Origin: Methylopila sp. Yamaguchi
Lineage (GTDB): Bacteria; Pseudomonadota; Alphaproteobacteria; Rhizobiales; Methylopilaceae
Length of the DNA: 64,000 nt
Reading direction: 5' to 3'
Assembly: GCF_002897035.1 (NCBI RefSeq)
Contig: NZ_BAUX01000011.1
Span: 1 to 64,000, forward strand
The notes under the pieces: model-generated
Told to the model about the DNA's origin: nothing
Database searches by the model: none
The model's input: only the letters and a program-made list of their open reading frames with translations
Shown: positions 35,800 through 46,051 of the stretch, piece after piece
Layout of the letters: every line of letters starts with the position of its first letter
How positions within the stretch are numbered: position 1 is the first letter of the stretch
Made by a program: the position numbers and the translations under genes

Positions 35800-36891
35800 A
35801 TGTCCCCGCTCGCGCCCCTTCCGCCCACCTTGCTCGACCGCTTCGAAGCCGCCGGCTTCGCGCGCGCCGAACCCCGGATCCTGCAGCCGGCGGAGCCGTT
35901 CCTCCATGTCATGGGCGAGGAGCTGCGCACCCGCATGTTCCTCACCGCCGACGCGGACGGGCGCGACCTCTGCCTTCGGCCGGACTTTACCATTCCCGTC
36001 GCGCTTCAGCACATCGCCGGCGGCGACCCCGGCCGCGCGCAGTCCTATTTCTACGCCGGCCCGATCTTCCGCCAGACGCGCTCGGGGCCGAGCGAGATCG
36101 CCCAGGCCGGCGTCGAAAGCTTCGGCCGGCCGGACGGCCTCGCCGCCGAGACCGAGATCCTTGCGCTGGCGCTCGAGGCCGCCGCGGCGCTTGGCGCGCC
36201 CGAGCCGTCGATCCAGCTCGGCGACCTCGCCCTGCTCGACGCCGCTGTCGAGGCGCTCGAAGCCCCGTCCGCGCTGCGCCGCCGCCTGAAGCGCGAGATC
36301 GCCTATGGCGAGACGCTGGACGCTCTCAACGCGCCGCCGCCGGCCCGCGCGGCGCACGCGGGCCTCTTCGGCGCGCTCGACGCCGCCGGCCCCGACGCCG
36401 CCCGGGCCGTGGTGGAGGACCTGCTTTCGCTCGCCGGCATCGCGACTGTCGGCGGACGCACGCCGGGCGAGATCGCCGAGCGCTTCATCGAGCAGAACGC
36501 AGCCCGTTCCGCCGCGCGCCTGCCGGCCGTCCAGCGCAAGGCCCTGCAGGATTTCCTCGCGGTGGACGACCTCGCCCGCGCGGCGGAGGCGCGGCTCGGC
36601 GCGCTCGCCCGCGAGGGCCTCGCAATCGGGCCCGCCGTCGAGGCGCTCGGCCGGCGGCTCGACGCCTTCGCGGACGCGGGGTTGCCGGTCGACCGCATGC
36701 GGTTCTCGACCCGCTTCGGCCGCAGGCTGGACTACTACACGGGCCTCGTGTTCGAGCTCGGCCGCCCCGGCGCCCCGGGGCCGCTTGCGGGCGGCGGTCG
36801 TTACGACGGCCTCTTGACCGCGCTCGGCGCCACGCGTCCAGCGCCCGGCGTCGGCTTCGCCCTGTGGCTCGACCGCTTCCCCGGAGCCTGA
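35800..36891 (+). CDS. hisZ: ATP phosphoribosyltransferase regulatory subunit HisZ
   Basis: The 363-residue protein is a paralogue of histidyl-tRNA synthetase without the tRNA-binding domain. It has the class II motif 2/3 region ([33 protein letters not shown]) and a late [14 protein letters not shown] and [12 protein letters not shown], as in HisZ. It binds HisG to form the first enzyme of histidine synthesis and gives feedback control. ATG 35800 fits the family N-terminus ([14 protein letters not shown]). The stop is five bases before hisG, so the genes are cotranscribed. The upstream 236 bases are divergent with tmm and relatively A+T-rich near 35640-35680. Confidence 0.93.
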   Translation: MSPLAPLPPTLLDRFEAAGFARAEPRILQPAEPFLHVMGEELRTRMFLTADADGRDLCLRPDFTIPVALQHIAGGDPGRAQSYFYAGPIFRQTRSGPSEIAQAGVESFGRPDGLAAETEILALALEAAAALGAPEPSIQLGDLALLDAAVEALEAPSALRRRLKREIAYGETLDALNAPPPARAAHAGLFGALDAAGPDAARAVVEDLLSLAGIATVGGRTPGEIAERFIEQNAARSAARLPAVQRKALQDFLAVDDLARAAEARLGALAREGLAIGPAVEALGRRLDAFADAGLPVDRMRFSTRFGRRLDYYTGLVFELGRPGAPGPLAGGGRYDGLLTALGATRPAPGVGFALWLDRFPGA

Positions 36892-36896
36892 CGCCC

Positions 36897-37901
36897 ATGT
36901 CCGGACCGCTGATCCTCGCCGTTCCCTCGAAGGGCCGCCTGCAGGAGAACGCGCACGCCTTCTTCGCGCGCGCCGGCCTCAACTTCGTGCAGCCCGGCGG
37001 CGCGCGCGACTATCGCGGCGCGATCGCGGACGTACCGAACGTGGAGATCGCCTATCTCTCCGCCTCCGACATCGCCGGCCAGCTCGCGAGCGGCGCCGTC
37101 CATCTCGGCGTCACGGGCGAGGACCTCGTCCGCGAGGAGATCCCGGACGCGGCGGCGCGGGTGAAGCTGCTGCAGCCGCTTGGCTTCGGCTACGCCAACG
37201 TGGTGGTGGCCGTGCCCAAGGCCTGGATCGACGTCTCGACCATGGCCGACCTCGACGATGTCGCAGCGGACATGCAGCGCCGCCATGGCCGGCGGCTGCG
37301 GGTCGCGACCAAGTACGTCAACCTGGTGCGCAACTTCTTCGCCTGGACGGAGCCCGGCGACCGCCGGGGGGCGCGCACCAGCGTCTCGAACTATCGGATC
37401 GTGGAGAGTCTGGGCGCGACTGAGGGGGCGCCGGCCGCAGGCGTGGCCGACATCGTGGTCGACATCACCACCACCGGCGCCACGTTGGAAGCCAACGCGC
37501 TCAAGGTGCTTGAAGACGGCGTCATGCTGCGGAGCCAGGCGCAGCTCGTCGCGAGTCTCGGCGCGGACTGGAACGACGGCGCCCGCGCCGCGGTGCGAAC
37601 CATCCTCACGCGGATCGCAGCGGAGGTCCGCGCGCGCGAGGTCCGCGAGATCCGATGCCGCTTCGATGAGGGCGTGGGCAGGACGCTGGTCGATCTCGCC
37701 GCGCGCTACGACGCGCGCGCGCCGTTCGGGCCGCCTCCGCCTGGAACGCCACTTGTGCTGCATGCCCCGAAGAAGGCCGTGTTCGCCCTGGTCGAAGCGC
37801 TCGCCGCGGCGGGCGCCGGCACGATCACCGTCGCGACGCTGGAGGACGTGTTCGAACCCAATCCGCGACTGGTCACGGACCTGTTCGGCGCGCTGGGCTG
37901 A
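36897..37901 (+). CDS. hisG: ATP phosphoribosyltransferase catalytic subunit HisG (long form)
   Basis: The 334-residue enzyme makes phosphoribosyl-ATP, the first step of histidine synthesis. The opening [19 protein letters not shown] and the PRPP region [18 protein letters not shown] are clear. It is longer than the roughly 230 residues of typical HisZ-dependent HisG proteins. The C-terminal 75 or so residues ([34 protein letters not shown]) resemble the ACT-like HisG_C regulatory domain of the long form. It is nonetheless paired with hisZ five bases upstream. The start ATG is well placed and the gene ends in a hairpin-rich stretch. Confidence 0.92.
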   Translation: MSGPLILAVPSKGRLQENAHAFFARAGLNFVQPGGARDYRGAIADVPNVEIAYLSASDIAGQLASGAVHLGVTGEDLVREEIPDAAARVKLLQPLGFGYANVVVAVPKAWIDVSTMADLDDVAADMQRRHGRRLRVATKYVNLVRNFFAWTEPGDRRGARTSVSNYRIVESLGATEGAPAAGVADIVVDITTTGATLEANALKVLEDGVMLRSQAQLVASLGADWNDGARAAVRTILTRIAAEVRAREVREIRCRFDEGVGRTLVDLAARYDARAPFGPPPPGTPLVLHAPKKAVFALVEALAAAGAGTITVATLEDVFEPNPRLVTDLFGALG

Positions 37902-38008
37902 AAATAGAAAGGGCGGAACCGCTTCGGGGGTAGCGGTTCCGCCCTCAAAAGGCCTGCCGGTCGGGGGAGCCAGCGGCCAGTCGAAAAGCTCGGGGGAAGC
38001 TTTCGGGG
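37902..38008 (-). ncRNA. Candidate small RNA with three hairpins carrying CCCCCGA loops
   Basis: Read leftward, about 105 bases fold into three consecutive hairpins. The first is a stem CGAAAGCT/AGCTTTTCG with loop TCCCCCG (near 38005-37982). The second is GGCCGCTGG/CCGGCAGGCC with loop CTCCCCCGA (near 37974-37951). The last is a 14-bp stem (37945-37932 and 37923-37910) with loop ACCCCCGA, followed by TTTCTATTTT, a good terminator. A possible -10 (TACGTTAT, 38018-38011) lies just upstream. Repeated C-rich loops resemble anti-Shine-Dalgarno loops of alphaproteobacterial sRNAs. The gene is inferred from structure alone, and it could instead be the hisG or hydrolase 3' end. Confidence 0.4.
37910..37945. 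terminator. Strong hairpin terminator downstream of hisG
   Basis: This is a perfect 14-bp stem AGGGCGGAACCGCT / AGCGGTTCCGCCCT with an 8-base loop. On the minus strand it is followed by TTTCTATTTT, so it is a canonical terminator for leftward transcription. On the plus strand it follows the hisG stop by nine bases but lacks a T-run. Confidence 0.8.
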
Positions 38009-38192
38009 ACATAACGTAGGGGCCGCCCCCTGGTTCCACGGTCCACGAACTTTTTTGGATTTGTTGGAGCGCTGTCGCTCAAAACGTCATCCGTGCGCTC
38101 AACGACCCGATCGGGCCGACGGTCGAGGCCCTCCCGATCGCCGGGAACGCAGATCGCGCTTGCAAAGATCCGCCGAGCGGGGATGCCGCCCC

Positions 38193-39092
38193 CTATGTGG
38201 GCGGGACGGCCGCCCCGAGGTGGCTTTCGAGAAACGCGATCGTGCGGTCCCAGGCGAGGTTCGCGGCCTTGCGCTCGTACCGCGCGGGGTTGGCGTCGTT
38301 GTTGAAGGCGTGGTTCGCGCCCTCGTACATGTAGAGTTCGAACTCCTTTTCGTTCGCCTGCAGCGCCTTCTGGAACGCCGGCGCCCCGGCGTTGATGCGC
38401 TCGTCGAGCCCGGCGTAGTGAAGCTGCAATGCGGCCTTGACCTGCGGCACCCGATCGTCGGCCAGGGGCTGCCCGTAGTAGACGACGGCGGCCTTGAGGT
38501 CCGGCGCAACGGCGGCGAGGCGGTTCGCCATGCCGCCGCCCCAGCAGAAGCCGAGCGCGCCGACGGCGCCATTCGAATCCGGGCGCGCGGCTAGAACGGG
38601 CAGCGCCGCGGCGAGCGTGGCGGCGGTCTTGTCCAGGTCGAGCTTGCCGATCATCTCGCGCGCAGCGTCTTCGTCCGCCGGCGTCCCGCCCAGCGGCGAC
38701 AGCAGGTCGACCCCGTAGGCGAGGAAGCCCGACACCGCGAGCCGTCGCGTGACGTCCTGGATGTGCGGGTTGAGGCCACGGTTCTCGTGGATGACGATCA
38801 CCGTCGGACGCTTGGCCTCGCGCCGTCCCTTGGCGAGGAGGCCGGAGACCGGGCCGTCGGGGCCGGGAAAGGACAGGGTCTCCGTCACAATCCGCTTGTC
38901 GTCGGGGGCGACGATCTGGGCTTGGGCGTAGTCGTTCGACAAGGCGCCCAGGAGCGCCTGCGCCGCCGCCGTAGAGCCAGCAAGCAGCGCCAGCCTCTCC
39001 ATAAACCCACGACGGTCGAGATCGCCATGGGTGTAGCGATCATAGAGGGCGATGGCCTTCGGATCGGGGCGCGGGGGCATGGCGTCGCTCAC
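38193..39092 (-). CDS. Dienelactone hydrolase family protein
   Basis: The 299-residue α/β-hydrolase has an N-terminal part with DLDRRGFMERLALLAGSTAAAQ, a twin-arginine-like export signal, so it may act in the periplasm. The catalytic triad of dienelactone hydrolases is visible: Cys in GFCWGGGMANRL, an acidic residue in the GLDERIN strand, and His in YEGANHAFNN. The conserved Glu that activates the Cys is in IHENRGLNPHI. Such proteins open lactone rings in chlorocatechol degradation, but many homologues have unknown esterase substrates. It is transcribed alone. Confidence 0.85.
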   Translation of the reverse strand: MSDAMPPRPDPKAIALYDRYTHGDLDRRGFMERLALLAGSTAAAQALLGALSNDYAQAQIVAPDDKRIVTETLSFPGPDGPVSGLLAKGRREAKRPTVIVIHENRGLNPHIQDVTRRLAVSGFLAYGVDLLSPLGGTPADEDAAREMIGKLDLDKTAATLAAALPVLAARPDSNGAVGALGFCWGGGMANRLAAVAPDLKAAVVYYGQPLADDRVPQVKAALQLHYAGLDERINAGAPAFQKALQANEKEFELYMYEGANHAFNNDANPARYERKAANLAWDRTIAFLESHLGAAVPPT

Positions 39093-39176
39093 GGCTTGGA
39101 GGCCGCGAAATGCGCGGCGGACGAATCCTGCAGGACTTTAGACGAGAACCGGCCGGGTTCGTGTCTCACGTCGCCG

Positions 39177-39719
39177 TCACCGCGGCGGCTGGACCGAGCG
39201 CGCCACCGCCTCGAACTCGGCGCGGCGCGCGTCGAACGCCGCCTTGTCGGCGACGCAGACCACCGTGGTGCGCCCCTTCGGCGTATCGACCAGCACGAAA
39301 TAGGAGCGCGCGTCCGGCGCGGGCTGGCCGTCCGCGGCCTTCACGTCGCCGACGACGGCCGATCCCGCCAGCCCGCCCTGCTCGAAGGGCGCGACGCTGA
39401 TGACGTCGTAATAGAGCGCCAGCGTCGCCTTGATCAGATCGCTCCACTCCGACTTCGCGGTGAAGGCGTTGATCTCGGCCTGCGACAGGCCGGCGTTCTG
39501 AGGCGCGGCCTGGAAGCCGACCCGGCAGCCGGGCTCCGCGCCGTCGCCCTTCCTGATCGCGAACGAGGCGGCGTAGCGCGCGCCCCCGTCGATCTTCTCC
39601 GCGACGTAGCCCGCCGGCGCATCGATCGCCAGGCCGGTGGCCTCGTCACGCATGGGATCCGCCGCAGCCGCGGTCGCCGCAAGCAGGCCCCAGATCGCGA
39701 CGGCCGTTCCGAACTTCAT
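39177..39719 (-). CDS. Exported hypothetical protein (180 aa)
   Basis: This short protein has a clear signal peptide (MKFGTAVAIWGLLAATAAAA, cleavage after AxA near residue 21). A compact mature domain follows, with YVAEKIDGGARYAASFAIRKGD, GCRVGFQ, and a C-terminal GRTTVVCVADKAAFDARRAEF. Two cysteines (GCRV and VVCVAD) might form a disulfide. I do not recognise a family. It is probably a soluble periplasmic protein. ATG 39719 was chosen over the upstream 39752 because it begins the signal peptide. It is divergent from the L,D-transpeptidase gene across 161 bases. Confidence 0.7.
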   Translation of the reverse strand: MKFGTAVAIWGLLAATAAAADPMRDEATGLAIDAPAGYVAEKIDGGARYAASFAIRKGDGAEPGCRVGFQAAPQNAGLSQAEINAFTAKSEWSDLIKATLALYYDVISVAPFEQGGLAGSAVVGDVKAADGQPAPDARSYFVLVDTPKGRTTVVCVADKAAFDARRAEFEAVARSVQPPR

Positions 39720-39880
39720 GACAGGCTTCCTGCGACGCATATCCCTGCACATAGCGCGCGCGTCGGCGGGTGAGGAGGAAACGTTCGTTTTGAACGCGAG
39801 AAAAGACGCCGATTTGGGCGATGGAGCGATGCGACGGCTCGCGCGTTGTCGCTTCGCGTCGTCAGCGAAGGTCGGTTTTC

Positions 39881-41008
39881 ATGAGCGTGGTTTCAAAATG
39901 CGCGGCCGTAGCGCTCGGTCTTCTCTTGTCCTGGAGCGCCGCGGCCGCGGAGCCCCGTCCCGCGCCGCCGCCCCTCACGGAGTTGACGAGTCAGGCCGTC
40001 GACTCCGCCGATTTCGAAGGCTGGCGGGCGCGCTCGGACGCGCGCGCCAAGGCGGAAGCCGAACGCAAGACCGCCACGGAGGCCGTCGGGAAGGCGCGCA
40101 AGAAGAAGGACAAGGCCGCCGCCCGCGACCGCCTCGCAAAGCTCCCGAAGGCGGAGGACGGCGCCGACCCGTTCCTCGTCCGCGCCCAGGTGCTGCTGGA
40201 CCGCGCTCACGCCTCCCCCGGGGTGATCGACGGACGCGACGGCGACAACTTCAAGAAGGCCGTGCGCGCGTTCCGCGAGATGCGCGGGATGCCGATCGAC
40301 GGCGGCCTCGACCCGGAGGTCTGGGCCGCGCTCTCCGCCGACAAGGCCCCGGCGCTGAAGCCCTATGTCATCTATTCCGAGGACGTGAACGGCCGCTACG
40401 AGGAGAAGCTGCCGGCCGACTACGCCAAGCTCGCGAAGCTCAAGTGGCTTGGGTATCGCGATGCGGTGGAGATGTTGTCGGAACGCTTCCACATGGACCC
40501 GCCGCTGCTCCGCGCCCTCAATCCGGGCGTCGACTTCAAGACCGCGGGCGTCACGATCCAGGTGGCGGACGTCGGCGGGTTCGCGGAGGGAACGGTGCGA
40601 CGCGTCACCGTCGACAAGAAGCTTGGGGAGCTGCGCGCCTACGACGACGCCGACAAGATCCTCATGATCGCGCCGGCGACGATCGGGTCCCCCGACACGC
40701 CCTCGCCCGAGGGCAGGATGACGATCAACGGCGCCTTCCCCGATCCGCATTACATCTACGACCCCAAGAAGAACTTCCAGCAGGGCAAGAACAAGCGAAA
40801 GCTCACTCTGCCCCCCGGGCCCAACGGCCCGGTCGGCTCGATGTGGATCGACCTGTCGAAGCCGACCTACGGCATCCACGGGACGCCCGAGCCCTCGCAG
40901 ATCAGCAAGACCGCGAGCCACGGCTGCGTGCGGCTGACGAACTGGGACGCGGCGGAGCTCGCGCGGATGATCGAACCGAAGGTGACCGAGGTGGAGTTCG
41001 TCGACTGA
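39881..41008 (+). CDS. L,D-transpeptidase with peptidoglycan-binding domain
   Basis: The 375-residue exported protein has a signal peptide (VVSKCAAVALGLLLSWSAAAA), then a Lys/Ala-rich coiled region. A PG_binding_1-like domain follows (VIDGRDGDNFKKAVRAFREMRGMPIDGGLDPEVWAAL), then a LysM-like region (YRDAVEMLSERFHMDPPLLRALNPGVD) and the YkuD catalytic domain. The YkuD motif HGTPEPSQISKTASHGCVRLTNWDA contains the catalytic Cys. It crosslinks peptidoglycan by 3-3 bonds or attaches proteins to it. It is one of two L,D-transpeptidases in the window. Confidence 0.9.
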   Translation: MSVVSKCAAVALGLLLSWSAAAAEPRPAPPPLTELTSQAVDSADFEGWRARSDARAKAEAERKTATEAVGKARKKKDKAAARDRLAKLPKAEDGADPFLVRAQVLLDRAHASPGVIDGRDGDNFKKAVRAFREMRGMPIDGGLDPEVWAALSADKAPALKPYVIYSEDVNGRYEEKLPADYAKLAKLKWLGYRDAVEMLSERFHMDPPLLRALNPGVDFKTAGVTIQVADVGGFAEGTVRRVTVDKKLGELRAYDDADKILMIAPATIGSPDTPSPEGRMTINGAFPDPHYIYDPKKNFQQGKNKRKLTLPPGPNGPVGSMWIDLSKPTYGIHGTPEPSQISKTASHGCVRLTNWDAAELARMIEPKVTEVEFVD

Positions 41009-41498
41009 GGCCAAACGCCTTTGCTAGACTTCGCGCGCTTTCCAACCGGCAGGTCGCGAGCGGCCGGTTGGCTCCGATCGACCGGCGGCCGATCGGTCCG
41101 CGACGAAATCCACCGCCGCGCCGCGTTGCGGCAAAAATCACGCCGCGCGGCGCCTCGGCGGCAGACTTGCTGACCCGAGCGAGGATCCGGATCAAGCGCG
41201 CCAGAGCGCGACGGGAGACGCCAGTCGATGTCCGCACGCAATCGTGATCATGATGAGGCGACACGGGCCGCGGCGAAGCCGGAGGCGAAAAAAGGTTTGG
41301 AATAATCGGGTTAACCGGTCTCCGGACTTCGGGCGTCGGGTTTTCGCCGCCCAGCGCGAGGCTGCGCTGTCACGCAGCTTGCGCATGCGATCGCGAGGAG
41401 CAGCGTTCTGGGCACGATCCGTGCTCAGGCGGCCGTGCGGCGCGCCATGCGCCGCAAATCGCCCGCGATCTCCACGTCCTCACGCCATCGAGCCCGCC
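41009..41498. other. 490-base intergenic region with dyads and one tiny reading frame
   Basis: This stretch follows the L,D-transpeptidase. Near its start are two dyads: CAACCGGC/GCCGGTTG (41043-41050 and 41063-41070) and CCGATCG/CGATCGG (41074-41080 and 41090-41096). Neither has a T-run. A 25-codon frame at 41228-41305 is the only coding candidate. The last 150 bases probably hold the promoter of the downstream exported gene. No tRNA, repeat family or long gene was seen. Confidence 0.6.
41228..41305 (+). CDS. Possible 25-aa small protein
   Basis: ATG 41228 opens a 25-codon frame ending at TAA 41303-41305. A GGGAGA stretch lies about 11 bases upstream. The predicted peptide is very hydrophilic and charged (SARNRDHDEATRAAAKPEAKKG), with no signal or membrane helix. 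The frame could be chance in high-G+C DNA, although TAA stops are rare here. No family is recognised. Confidence 0.2.
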   Translation: MSARNRDHDEATRAAAKPEAKKGLE

Positions 41499-42350
41499 AT
41501 GATCAGACACATCGCCGCCGCCCTTGGCTTCCTCGCCGCCGCGACGGCGGCGCCCGCCGCCGAAATCGACAACTCCTCGATCGGGCAGGCGGAATTTCGA
41601 CCGCACACGGCGACCTACGGGCTCGTCTATGTCCTGCCGAAGGACGCCAACGACCGTCTCGACGCCAAGATCCGCGGCCCGCTGAAGGACAGGCTCGTCG
41701 CGCTTGGCCTCTCGGCGGAAGCCGAGCTTAAGAACATTCCCCACATCACAGTCGTGCACATACACAACGCCGACCCTGCAACGCCGGCGGCGATGCTGAA
41801 GGCGCTGCCGAAGCCGCCGGCGCCGCTCGCGATCACCATGAAGAAGTTCTACACGACCGAAGCCGCAAAGGGCGCGGGCCGTCCGTGGTGGCTCGATCTC
41901 GGCGTGGTCAAAGAGGGCAAGGGCTACGACGACATGATGGCCTACAACGTGGTCGCCACCGCGGCCTTGGCTCCCCTGCGCGACGGCCCGCTGCCGCGCG
42001 TCACCGGACCGGTCTACGCGGCCATGGGCGACGCCGGGAAAGAACTGGTGAAGACGGTCGGGGTCAGCGGCGTCAACGTCATGAAGGACGGCAAGGCGAC
42101 CACGTCCCACAACCCCCACAACACGCTTGTCTACAGCATGGAGCCCTTCGCCAAGTTCCAGGCGCCGATGGACGCGCTGGCGGCGGAGTTCAACACGGTC
42201 CTTCCCGACGGGTTTCCCGTGACGCTGAAGACGGTGTCGATCGTGGAGCTTCAGTTTTCCGGCAATGTCGTGAGGGAGATCTACCGCATCAGCCTTGAGG
42301 ACGGGTCCGTCACTGACGTCGCCACGGGCAAATCCGCCTCGGCCCGCTGA
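41499..42350 (+). CDS. Exported 2H-phosphoesterase-like protein
   Basis: This 283-residue protein has a signal peptide (MIRHIAAALGFLAAATAAPA). It contains two HxT motifs, His82-Ile-Thr (PHITVVHIHN) and His207-Asn-Thr (NPHNTLVYS), spaced 125 residues apart. This matches the tandem active-site histidines of the 2H phosphoesterase superfamily (2'-5' RNA ligase / cyclic phosphodiesterase fold). Export to the periplasm is unusual for that fold. The family call is inferred from the motifs, and no close homologue is recognised. The long upstream frame from 41244 is ignored because the signal peptide starts at 41499. It is convergent with groEL and separated from it by a strong terminator. Confidence 0.7.
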   Translation: MIRHIAAALGFLAAATAAPAAEIDNSSIGQAEFRPHTATYGLVYVLPKDANDRLDAKIRGPLKDRLVALGLSAEAELKNIPHITVVHIHNADPATPAAMLKALPKPPAPLAITMKKFYTTEAAKGAGRPWWLDLGVVKEGKGYDDMMAYNVVATAALAPLRDGPLPRVTGPVYAAMGDAGKELVKTVGVSGVNVMKDGKATTSHNPHNTLVYSMEPFAKFQAPMDALAAEFNTVLPDGFPVTLKTVSIVELQFSGNVVREIYRISLEDGSVTDVATGKSASAR

Positions 42351-42405
42351 GAAGTAAGAGGGTCGCGCAACGCGCCTGGTCGCCCCCGCAGCCACCCTTG
42401 AAACA

Positions 42406-42437
42406 AGAGAGGCCCCGGATCGCTCCGGGGCCTCTCT
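42406..42437. terminator. Bidirectional terminator between exported protein and groEL
   Basis: A 14-bp perfect stem AGAGAGGCCCCGGA / TCCGGGGCCTCTCT encloses a TCGC loop (42406-42419 and 42424-42437). It lies 30 bases beyond the groEL stop codon and 55 beyond the opposing stop. On the groEL strand TTGTTTC follows. Confidence 0.85.
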
Positions 42438-42467
42438 CAGTTCAGCGTTCAGATGGAGCGGACGTCC

Positions 42468-44177
<1,710 letters not shown>

Positions 44178-44215
44178 TCAGGCCTCGCCGGGCGGATAGA
44201 TAAAAGCCGGCAACC

Positions 44216-44503
44216 TCAGGCGATGACGCCGAGGATGTCCGACTCCTTCATGATGAGCAGGTCTTCGCCGTCGATCTTGACCTCGGTGCCCGACCATTTG
44301 CCGAACAGGATCTTGTCGCCGGACTTCACGTCGAGCGTCACCACCTTGCCGGCCTCGTCACGGGCGCCGGGGCCCACGGCGACGACTTCGCCTTCCTGCG
44401 GCTTTTCCTTGGCGGTATCCGGGATGATGATGCCGCCCTTGCTCTTCTCTTCGGCGGTCAGGCGGCGGACGACCACGCGGTCGTGCAGCGGACGAAATGC
44501 CAT
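44216..44503 (-). CDS. groS: Co-chaperonin GroES
   Basis: The 95-residue ring-forming lid of Gro[44 protein letters not shown] and [26 protein letters not shown] cover the entire family consensus, including the mobile loop (GGIIIPD). The start ATG 44503 follows a purine-rich GAGAGGATA stretch. A longer frame upstream is not coding. A CIRCE operator lies about 80 bases upstream. Confidence 0.98.
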   Translation of the reverse strand: MAFRPLHDRVVVRRLTAEEKSKGGIIIPDTAKEKPQEGEVVAVGPGARDEAGKVVTLDVKSGDKILFGKWSGTEVKIDGEDLLIMKESDILGVIA

Positions 44504-44821
44504 GGGTGAATATCCTCTCGAGCGCGTGCGCAGACGCTTCGCGATCCATAAAAGCTGACACGGGACGCCGTGCGTTCCCGTTGTTAGCACTCTTATACGG
44601 GGAGTGCCAACGGGCTGCGAGATACGAACGGTCTCTAGGCGTGTCAAGGCCAGGACGCGCAGCCGCCATGCAAAAAATCGGGTCTCGCGCCGAGGGGTGG
44701 GCCGGCTCCGCGCCGAGCGCCTGAGCTGGGGCCGACGAGCGGCCGCGTCAGGGAGAAGCGACCGCCACCGGCGACGCGCCGACGGCTTGATTCTCCAAGG
44801 CTTTCGGATGATCCTCACGGC
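44504..44821. other. 318-base divergent control region of groES and the marR-like gene
   Basis: This gap contains the CIRCE operator (44584-44610), the groES leader (44504-44583), and the upstream region of the MarR gene. A TATAAG element overlaps the CIRCE spacer on the groES strand and may serve as its -10, with the repressor covering it. Nothing else recognisable lies between 44640 and 44821. Confidence 0.6.
44584..44610. promoter_or_regulatory. CIRCE operator (HrcA binding site) of groESL
   Basis: TTAGCACTC (44584-44592), a nine-base spacer, and GAGTGCCAA (44602-44610) match the canonical CIRCE inverted repeat TTAGCACTC-N9-GAGTGCTAA with one change in the right arm. HrcA binds this element and represses groESL without heat stress. 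It sits 81 bases upstream of the groES ATG, overlapping the probable promoter. Confidence 0.93.
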
Positions 44822-45259
44822 ATGGCGACACGCGAACAGATTCTGGATATCCACAATCTCTGCGCCTGCTCGCACACGCGCATGGCGGCGCGAGCGGTGA
44901 CGCGGTTCTACGACGACGCCTTGCGCCCCGCGGGGCTGAAGGGCACCCAGTTTGTGTTGCTCGCCGCGATCGAGGCGGATGAGGCTGGATCGATCACCGA
45001 TCTCGCCGACCGTCTGGAGATCGAGCGCACCACGCTCGTGCGAAACCTGCAGCTGCTGCGCAAGGACGGCTTCGTCGCCCCGTTGAAGGGGGCGAACGGT
45101 CGCCAGAAGCCTACGCTGACCCCGCAGGGCCGCGCCGCGCTCGACGCCGCGCTCCCGCTTTGGCGCTCCGCGCAGGACCAGATGGAATCGCGGCTCGGCT
45201 TCGGCTCCTGGCAGGTGACGCGGCGCCGACTGGGCGAGCTCCGCCGCGCCGTGAGCTGA
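44822..45259 (+). CDS. MarR family transcriptional regulator
   Basis: The 145-residue winged-helix regulator has [30 protein letters not shown], then [27 protein letters not shown] (recognition helix) and a wing with [18 protein letters not shown]. These match MarR dimers that respond to small phenolics or oxidants. Cysteines near the start ([12 protein letters not shown]) could allow redox sensing, as in OhrR-like proteins, though this is speculative. It is divergent from groES and convergent with a GNAT gene. The target is unknown. Confidence 0.9.
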   Translation: MATREQILDIHNLCACSHTRMAARAVTRFYDDALRPAGLKGTQFVLLAAIEADEAGSITDLADRLEIERTTLVRNLQLLRKDGFVAPLKGANGRQKPTLTPQGRAALDAALPLWRSAQDQMESRLGFGSWQVTRRRLGELRRAVS

Positions 45260-45277
45260 CGGCGGGCCGCGTTCGTT

Positions 45278-45766
45278 TCAAAGCTCGGCGACGTCCCGCG
45301 CGTAGTGATGCTGAAGCGTGCCGTTGGCGTCGTGCAGTGCCCTCACGCCTGGTAGCCGCAGGAAGCCGTGGCGCTCGCAGAACGCGCGGCCTTCTTCGAA
45401 GCGGGAATCCATCCACAGGGACAGCCGCCCCCCGCCGGACGCGGCCGCGAAGGCTTCCGCCCCGGCGAGGAGCGCAGCGGCGAAGCCCTGCCCCCGCGTT
45501 TCTTTCGCGAAGTAAAGCTTGTCGATCTCGAACTCGTTCGGCCGGTGATGCGCCTCGAGCGCCAAGGCGCCGAGGATCGCCTCGCCCGACGCCATGACCC
45601 ACATCCGGCCGCCGCGCTCGGCGTAATAACTGGCCGGCCGGTCGAGCCCCGGTATCGCCTCGGCGTCGAAGGCCTTGCCCTCGAGTTCGGCGAAGACGCT
45701 CGCGATCAAATCGCCGAGCGCCGGCCCATCGGCGTCGGTCGCCTCGCGGATCAGCACGTCCGTCAT
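45278..45766 (-). CDS. GNAT family N-acetyltransferase
   Basis: The 162-residue enzyme has the GNAT fold: IREATDADGPALGDLIASVF at the start, then VMASGEAILGALALEAHHRPNEFEIDKLYFAKETRGQGFAAALLAGAEAFA, with the acetyl-CoA-binding R-G-Q-G-x-A loop. The substrate is unknown. It could be a small amine or a protein N-terminus. It is a single gene convergent with the marR-like gene and divergent from the L,D-transpeptidase gene. Nothing in context suggests a pathway. Confidence 0.87.
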   Translation of the reverse strand: MTDVLIREATDADGPALGDLIASVFAELEGKAFDAEAIPGLDRPASYYAERGGRMWVMASGEAILGALALEAHHRPNEFEIDKLYFAKETRGQGFAAALLAGAEAFAAASGGGRLSLWMDSRFEEGRAFCERHGFLRLPGVRALHDANGTLQHHYARDVAEL

Positions 45767-46051
45767 AGACCCTCGTCGTTCCCTGCGTTCGGCCGCGGAT
45801 CGACCCGCGGCCGTTCTGTCATGGGGCGTCGGCGCTCACAAGGCGAGCCGCAGGTCGGGCGCGCTCGGCGCGTATGTCTCTTCCACCGCGCACTTTTGTG
45901 CGAGGCGAACGACGCCGGGACTGGTTTCGCCATGGTTCGGCCCGAAGTCTCACGGACTCGTTCACGTCGCGTAAGGCGGTTTGTGCCTGTAATGCCCGTC
46001 GAAGGCGGGCCGGCAGAAGGCCGCCGCCATCTTTCGAGGAGTAGAAGTCCC

